This document shows, one piece after another, positions 41,533 to 46,130 of a stretch of 46,130 bases of DNA (position 1 is its first letter; each line of letters opens with the position of its first letter). The position numbers and the translations under genes are program-made. The DNA is taken from positions 1 to 46,130 of the forward strand of contig NZCH01000046.1 in the NCBI GenBank assembly GCA_002688155.1, read 5' to 3'. The DNA is from Phycisphaerae bacterium. Lineage in GTDB: Bacteria > Planctomycetota > Phycisphaerae > Phycisphaerales > Phycisphaeraceae. The notes under the pieces are model-generated. The model saw nothing but the letters and a program-made list of their open reading frames with translations. It had not been told where the DNA came from and made no database searches.

Positions 41533-42705
41533 TCAATGCAGCGCATGCTGCAGCGCGATCAGCGCGTATCCCGTGACGAGGTTCGCGTCGGACTCCATCC
41601 ACCGGTCGATAGCGTTGGACCATGAGCCGTCGTCGCTCTGACGTTGTGCAAGGGTATCGATCAGGTCGTTCGCCCAGTCGTGCTTGACGCTGTCAGGTGT
41701 GGTGATGTGCGTGCTTCCCCAGGCGTCGAGCGCGCGGGCGAAGGTCATGTAGTAGTAGTACAACCCATGCAGTTTGATTGCTTCCGGCAGGCCGGGGTTG
41801 TGGTCGAGGGTGTAGTTACGTTCGATCCACTGGCGTGCCGCGATGACGCGCGGGTCATCGCGCGACAGGTTTGCGTACACGTAGCTCTTGAAGCCGGCGT
41901 AGGTCATCGACCCGTACGTTCGCAGGCCGCTGACGGGCTTGCCCTGTTTCGCGGCCTCCACCATCTCCGGGTTCGCCATCGATTGCGGCACGCCAACCAG
42001 GTCTTTGTTCACGCTCGTGGCGTAAATAAACCCGCCGTCGTTGATGATCTTGTCGCCAAACGTCTTGTTTTCTTTGACGCCCTGAAGCCGCGTAATGAAG
42101 ACCAGTGCGCGTTGGAATATCGGGTCGTTGCAATCGACGCCGGTGTCGTACAGCGCCTCAAGCATGATTTGCGTGTTGGACAGATCGGGCCGGCCGTGCC
42201 TGCCGTACCCCGCGCCACCGAAGAACGCGTGCCTTTCGTTGACCGTTGCGTCTTGCGCGTCGGTCTGCCCCGCCCATTGCAGACCGCGCAAGAATGCCTG
42301 GCCGTCGCGAATCGTTTTGGCTACTTCCGGGTCGTCGTTGACCAGTGACAGCGCGGACAGGCTGATCGACGTGTTGTAGTTGGCGAGGATGCCGTCGTGT
42401 ATCGCCCCGTCACTGTTGCGCTTCGACATGACGTACTTGAGGGCCTTTTGCACGACCGCGTCAGATGTCGAAATGTCCGGTTGCAAGAGCATGACGCGCA
42501 GTATCATCGCCGTGACCGCAGGCCCGGCCTGCGGCGACCAGCTGCCGTCCTCATTCTGCGTCGTTTGCAGGTACGCGATGCCTCGACCAAGTGTTTGGTT
42601 CGCAATCGCCCAGTGTGCATCGTCGAGCGCAAACGCGGTTGATGCGAACGCTCCCACGACCCCCAACACGACGATCCGTCGCGAGATATTGCTTTGGTGG
42701 TTCAT
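41533..42705 (-). CDS. Secreted prenyltransferase/squalene-cyclase-repeat protein
   Basis: 390 residues with a signal peptide (RRIVVLGVVGAFASTAFA, cleavage before LDDAHW). The mature part is an alpha/alpha-toroid with QW-like repeats, such as YLQTTQNEDGSWSP near the start and TLAQRQSDDGSWSNAIDRWM near the end. The catalytic DXDD motif of squalene-hopene cyclases is absent, so a terpene cyclase role is unlikely; periplasmic relatives in planctomycetes are of unknown function. GTG 42723 is an alternative start. TATAGT at 42744-42749 is a likely -10 box. Confidence 0.8.
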   Translation of the reverse strand: MNHQSNISRRIVVLGVVGAFASTAFALDDAHWAIANQTLGRGIAYLQTTQNEDGSWSPQAGPAVTAMILRVMLLQPDISTSDAVVQKALKYVMSKRNSDGAIHDGILANYNTSISLSALSLVNDDPEVAKTIRDGQAFLRGLQWAGQTDAQDATVNERHAFFGGAGYGRHGRPDLSNTQIMLEALYDTGVDCNDPIFQRALVFITRLQGVKENKTFGDKIINDGGFIYATSVNKDLVGVPQSMANPEMVEAAKQGKPVSGLRTYGSMTYAGFKSYVYANLSRDDPRVIAARQWIERNYTLDHNPGLPEAIKLHGLYYYYMTFARALDAWGSTHITTPDSVKHDWANDLIDTLAQRQSDDGSWSNAIDRWMESDANLVTGYALIALQHALH

Positions 42706-42753
42706 ATCAATGACTCGGGGCACTGCGCTTGGCCCGGTGTTGAACTATACGCT

Positions 42754-43350
42754 TCACCTGCGATGGTGTTCCTTGAATGCGTCCACGTCGAAATCCGGCG
42801 GCAGCACGTCCAATTCGGATGGAGGCGGGTGCATCGACACCTGCTTTAGCGAAGTGAGCACAAACGGCACCAGCAACGCGGTGATGGCCGTCAGCACTGC
42901 GTGCCACACTCTGACAGTGATCGAGGACTCACCACGCCACAGCGCCACGCCCGCCGCAATCAGCACGATCACCAGCACGATCACCGTAACAGTTGCACCA
43001 CATGAGGCGCGCGGCTTGTCACTTTGGAGGCCAAGGCCAAACACCGCCAGTGCCAATCCTCCGACCGTCATCGACACAACCGTTAGCATCAGGCCGACCT
43101 TGCCGGGATCGCTGCGCAGGTCTGCCAGTCGGGTTGGCCCGTCAGTATCGTTGGCGCTGAAATCGATCGTGCCGGGCATGACGGCGGGGTCCCACAGGCC
43201 GGCGGACGTGCAGACGCAACACGTGGACAGAAACAGAATCACGCCCACTGTTTGCAGCACGATGCCCGTGCCCTGCGCGAACGCTCGGGGTGATGGCGTT
43301 GTGGTGCCGGAATCATTCGGCGCTGGTTGAGGTGTGTTCGGCTGCGTCAT
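42754..43350 (-). CDS. Small integral membrane protein
   Basis: 198 residues of unknown function. A Pro/Thr-rich cytoplasmic start (about 20 residues) is followed by four predicted membrane helices: VLQTVGVILFLSTCC, VGLMLTVVSMTVGGLALAVF, TVIVLVIVLIAAGVALW and VLTAITALLVPFVL. The tail is acidic. The start could also be ATG 43368. It lies 30 bases after another four-helix gene on the same strand and was probably transcribed with it. Confidence 0.7.
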   Translation of the reverse strand: MTQPNTPQPAPNDSGTTTPSPRAFAQGTGIVLQTVGVILFLSTCCVCTSAGLWDPAVMPGTIDFSANDTDGPTRLADLRSDPGKVGLMLTVVSMTVGGLALAVFGLGLQSDKPRASCGATVTVIVLVIVLIAAGVALWRGESSITVRVWHAVLTAITALLVPFVLTSLKQVSMHPPPSELDVLPPDFDVDAFKEHHRR

Positions 43351-43380
43351 CGTTGGCCTGTCCGGCATCAATCGGGCGGG

Positions 43381-43926
43381 TCATGATACGCCAGTGAGTC
43401 TGGACGATTGCGATGTCCGCGCGCGAAGAATCTGGATGAGCAGTGCGGCCAGGTATCCGATCGACAGCGCGGCGGTCCCCCACACAAGCACCGCTGTGGT
43501 CGCGCCCACCGGGTCGGTGCTGCCCAGAGCATCAATCAAGCTGAACGCACCCATCGCCGCCAGTACAAAGGTTTGTGTCAGCGCGAGCGCAAGTGCCGCG
43601 ACGATCGCCGGCAGCGCGCCGCGCCGCACGAACCGGCTCAGGCCGGTGAACACGATACCGGGTCCGACGCCGAAGACGGCGCACGTTATCGCGAATGACC
43701 GTGTGGTTTCTCGCAGCGCGCTGATCTGCAGCGATGACATTGGCTGGTGCAAGTAGCGCTGAATTTGCGGATCGGGCATGCGTTGTACATACCCGGCGAG
43801 GCCCGCCACCCCGCCCAGACCGACGAACTCGACCACGCCGATCATGATCGCCAGCACGCCGGCGCGTTGGCGCAGACGGTCGATCATCCCGTTTTGCGCT
43901 GTCTGTCCGCTTGGTTGGGCATTCAT
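43381..43926 (-). CDS. Small integral membrane protein
   Basis: 181 residues with about four membrane helices (AGVLAIMIGVVEFVGLGGVA, SFAITCAVFGVGPGIVFTGL, ALPAIVAALALALTQTFVLA and AVLVWGTAALSIGYLAALLI). No family is recognised. TATAAC lies 7 bases before ATG 43926, so it is probably leaderless. It is divergent from the flippase-like gene and upstream of the second membrane protein. Confidence 0.7.
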   Translation of the reverse strand: MNAQPSGQTAQNGMIDRLRQRAGVLAIMIGVVEFVGLGGVAGLAGYVQRMPDPQIQRYLHQPMSSLQISALRETTRSFAITCAVFGVGPGIVFTGLSRFVRRGALPAIVAALALALTQTFVLAAMGAFSLIDALGSTDPVGATTAVLVWGTAALSIGYLAALLIQILRARTSQSSRLTGVS

Positions 43927-43933
43927 TTGTGCC

Positions 43934-43939
43934 GTTATA
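43934..43939 (-). promoter_or_regulatory. -10 box for the leaderless gene at 43926
   Basis: TATAAC on the minus strand, 7 bases before ATG 43926. Confidence 0.4.
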
Positions 43940-44020
43940 CCATCGATACAGGGTGCCGCGGGATTAAGCCGATGATGACCAAGCCAGCGCGGCTCTCACG
44001 GCCAGGGATTCCTCCAACGC

Positions 44021-45013
44021 ATGCTTCGCAAGCTCTCCATCGTCGTGCGAATTCTCATTGCCGCCGCCGGCGTTGCGTACATCGTGTACTCGGTCAACTG
44101 GCGGGATGTCACAGACGCGCAGGCGGCGGTTCAGGAGCCGGGCGTGTTGACGATGCTGCGCGGCGCGAACGTGCTGCTTCTTGTAATCGGCCTGTTCATC
44201 ATGGCGATCGTGTACCCACTGCAGGTGCTGCGGTGGTGGCTGCTGATGGGAGCGAGGCATATCGGTGCGGGGTACGGGCGTGCGCTTCGTCTTTATATGG
44301 TTGGTTCATTTTTTAATTTCTGCATGCCGGGTACGACCGGTGGCGACGTGGTCAAAGGGTATTACGCCGCGCGGCACAGCGACCGGCGCACCGACGCGCT
44401 GATGAGTATTTTGTTCGACCGCATTACGGGCCTGATCGGGCTATTCCTTTTCGCAGGCGTCGTCGCGCTTGTGATGCTGGACCATCCACTGGTGCGCAAG
44501 CTGGCGATGTGTTCGTGGGCTGCGCTGCTGGTCGTGATCGTGGGTTACGGCTGTTACAGCTCGCGGTTCCTACGACAGTTGCTGCACATTGAGAAGACGC
44601 GCAACTGGCCGGTGATTGGCAAGTTCGTTGCGATCATCGACGATGCGGCGCTGGCGTATCGCGATCATCTGGGAACCGTAGGTCTGGCGATTATGATCAG
44701 CACGCTGGCTCATTTTCTGCTGGCGCTGGCACTGGCGCTGGCCGGCTTAGCGCTGGGGGTCAGCGCGCCGATTCAGTTGCTGATGGGCATCAACCCCGCG
44801 ATCGTCTTTGTCGGCGCGCTGCCGATCAGTTATCAGGGTGTTGGCGTGCAGGAAGGTGTCGCGCAAGCGATGATCGGCGGCCATGCCACCATGAACCAAA
44901 TTGTCGGCATGCTCATGTTCTTTCGGTTGTATATGCTCGTGTACGCGCTGTGCGGATCGCTGTTCCTGATAGGCGGTGACATTCACATGCGCCCGCCGTC
45001 GGAATCGAATTAA
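44021..45013 (+). CDS. Lysylphosphatidylglycerol synthase TM-region family (flippase-like) protein
   Basis: 330 residues with about eight membrane helices. The family (UPF0104/LPG_synthase_TM) is shown by YPLQVLRWWLLMGA, SFFNFCMPGTTGGDVVKGYY, SILFDRITGLIGLFLFAGVV and the end GALPISYQGVGVQEGVAQAM. Relatives move lipids or glycolipids across the inner membrane, and here no aminoacyl-transferase domain follows. It probably forms a transcription unit with the next gene, 61 bases downstream, which suggests a glycolipid or glycosylation job. Confidence 0.88.
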   Translation: MLRKLSIVVRILIAAAGVAYIVYSVNWRDVTDAQAAVQEPGVLTMLRGANVLLLVIGLFIMAIVYPLQVLRWWLLMGARHIGAGYGRALRLYMVGSFFNFCMPGTTGGDVVKGYYAARHSDRRTDALMSILFDRITGLIGLFLFAGVVALVMLDHPLVRKLAMCSWAALLVVIVGYGCYSSRFLRQLLHIEKTRNWPVIGKFVAIIDDAALAYRDHLGTVGLAIMISTLAHFLLALALALAGLALGVSAPIQLLMGINPAIVFVGALPISYQGVGVQEGVAQAMIGGHATMNQIVGMLMFFRLYMLVYALCGSLFLIGGDIHMRPPSESN

Positions 45014-45041
45014 GCGGTTCCTGCGCGCCGGGCAAACGCAA

Positions 45042-45047
45042 TAGAAT
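45042..45047 (+). promoter_or_regulatory. Possible -10 box before the TMTC-like gene
   Basis: TAGAAT, 27 bases before TTG 45075. This would give a short leader with GGAA as a weak ribosome binding site. Confidence 0.3.
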
Positions 45048-45074
45048 GTTTGTCCCACGCATCGGAACCACGCC

Positions 45075-46130
45075 TTGCCAAACGTTACTATCAATCCATC
45101 ACCGACCCTGCGTCCCGCGAAGCTGTTGCCCTGGGTGCTGCTTGTGGTGACGGTGCTGGCGTACCACAACAGTGTGCGCGGCGTGTTTGTGTTCGATGAC
45201 GCGCCTCGCATCGAATACAATCAGCGGCTTCGCAACCCCGGGCCGCTGACGGACTGGCTGGGCATGTCCCGGCCGGTCGTCGAAAGTTCGCTGCTGCTCA
45301 ACTATGTGATCGGTGAGCAATTGCACGCGATGCGTTGGGGGACGGGCGGCCTGGACCCGCGCGGGTACCACATATTCAACCTGGCGGTGCATGTGCTGGC
45401 GGGGCTGACGTTGTACGGCATCATGTGGCGTACGCTGTCCCTGCCGGGCATGTCCGATCGTGTGCGCGGCGCAGCGCGGGCTCTCGCATTTTCCGTCGCG
45501 CTCATCTGGGCGGCCCATCCGCTGACAACGCAGGCGGTGACATACGTCATTCAACGTTCCGAGTCCATGATGGCAATGTTCTACCTGGCGGTGATATATG
45601 CGGCGCTGCGCGCGGCGACTTATCAGCAGCAGGGCGCGTCAGGGCGGTCAGCGCGCGTGGTGTTCTGGTCGATTGCGGCGGTCGTGTTTTGTCTTCTGGG
45701 CATGGGTAGCAAGCAGGTCATGGTCAGCTCACCGATTCTTGTGCTGCTTTTCGATCGCACGTTCCTGGCGGATTCTTTCAAACAGGCGCTGAGCCGGCGC
45801 TGGGGACTTTACGTCGCGCTGTTCGGAACATGGTTGGCGCTCGCCTCGACCATGGGCTTCGGGGCGGTGCTGTTTTCGGAGACAAGCAAGGCTGGTTTCA
45901 GCTTCAAGGCTGTGACACCCTGGGAATACTTTCGCACGCAGCCGAGCGTGATACTGCTGGAGTATCTTCGCCTCGCGCTGTGGCCTCGCCCGTTGTGTTT
46001 CGATTACCTGGCGCTGCCGCTGAACAACGTCTTCCAGATCGCGTGGACGATGGCGGCGCTGTCGTTGCTGGGCATCCTTACCTTGTGGGCGGTGATTCGG
46101 CGGAGTTGGATCGGCGTGGTGGGGGCGGCG
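45075..46130 (+). CDS. TMTC/O-mannosyltransferase-like membrane protein (partial)
   Basis: The first 352 codons are in the window and the gene runs off the right edge. The start is TTG 45075. After a short cytoplasmic tail come a membrane helix (KLLPWVLLVVTVLAYHNSV) and the extracytoplasmic GVFVFDDAPRIEYNQRLRNP, whose Asp-Asp pair is the acidic site of GT-C glycosyltransferases. HIFNLAVHVLAGLTLYGIMW and AHPLTTQAVTYVIQRSESMM then match TMTC-like proteins, which usually end in TPR repeats. It is likely to use a polyprenyl-phosphate sugar donor at the membrane. No substrate can be named. Confidence 0.88.
   Translation, partial: MPNVTINPSPTLRPAKLLPWVLLVVTVLAYHNSVRGVFVFDDAPRIEYNQRLRNPGPLTDWLGMSRPVVESSLLLNYVIGEQLHAMRWGTGGLDPRGYHIFNLAVHVLAGLTLYGIMWRTLSLPGMSDRVRGAARALAFSVALIWAAHPLTTQAVTYVIQRSESMMAMFYLAVIYAALRAATYQQQGASGRSARVVFWSIAAVVFCLLGMGSKQVMVSSPILVLLFDRTFLADSFKQALSRRWGLYVALFGTWLALASTMGFGAVLFSETSKAGFSFKAVTPWEYFRTQPSVILLEYLRLALWPRPLCFDYLALPLNNVFQIAWTMAALSLLGILTLWAVIRRSWIGVVGAA

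Noticed and set aside
41533..42705. Squalene-hopene cyclase
   Set aside because: QW-like repeats and the toroid pattern are present, but the DXDD catalytic motif is missing and the protein is exported and short.
1..46130. CRISPR array, insertion sequence or prophage
   Set aside because: No regularly spaced repeats, transposase, integrase or phage structural genes were seen on either strand.

Overview
The window looks like chromosomal DNA of a planctomycete, most likely class Phycisphaerae. Base composition is G+C-rich. The left edge carries the start of a gene with the planctomycete N-terminal LELLEARLLL motif followed by a DFGDAP repeat start. There is a TIGR03032-type protein, a Kdo transferase (so a lipopolysaccharide-type envelope), a TMTC-like membrane protein, several secreted proteins without a recognised function, and one sigma-54 promoter. 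Nearly all genes are housekeeping or small orphan genes in short operons. I see no insertion sequence, phage, CRISPR array or complete RNA gene.

Layout. 1-2000: start of a large exported protein, a TIGR03032 protein, a tRNA/tmRNA 3'-end-like segment and a terminator. 2031-6822 (minus): type IIA topoisomerase operon, A subunit - small secreted protein - B subunit, with overlapping stops and starts. 6951-9105: ruvC, a DJ-1/PfpI protein and a divergent RNase HII-like protein. 9182-13455: a DUF + PqqD-like pair, a PIG-L deacetylase, a lipoprotein, phoH and a small ORF. 13513-14059: a scar in which the start of a ceramidase-like gene is joined to the end of a CaiB/BaiF CoA-transferase gene. 14182-20393: a MoeA-periplasmic-binding-protein fusion, a PhyH oxygenase, a STAS protein with a small partner, a GatB/YqeY protein and two tandem TPR proteins. 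20643-26985: proB, waaA, metG, thrS. 27627-34137: a DHDPS-family lyase, an orphan peptide ABC ATPase, rpsP, trmD, an AAA+ ATPase, a universal stress protein and TerC. 34164-37135 (minus): lutABC for lactate oxidation. 37188-39572: a PilZ fragment, a sugar isomerase-like protein and a sigma-54-driven secreted protein with a strong terminator. 39726-46130: an enolase-superfamily enzyme, a truncated oxidoreductase, a prenyltransferase-like secreted protein, two small membrane proteins, a flippase-like protein and a TMTC-like protein cut by the right edge.

The most unusual signal runs across the whole window. At about a dozen genes a TANNNT -10 box (TACAAT, TATACT, TACTAT and similar) lies exactly 6-7 bases before the start codon, with no Shine-Dalgarno sequence. 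That spacing puts transcription initiation on the start codon, so these genes are predicted to give leaderless mRNAs. The pattern also settles several start choices, including two GTG starts. Other genes (STAS, DJ-1/PfpI, phoH, terC, the topoisomerase A subunit) have clear Shine-Dalgarno sites, so both modes seem to coexist.
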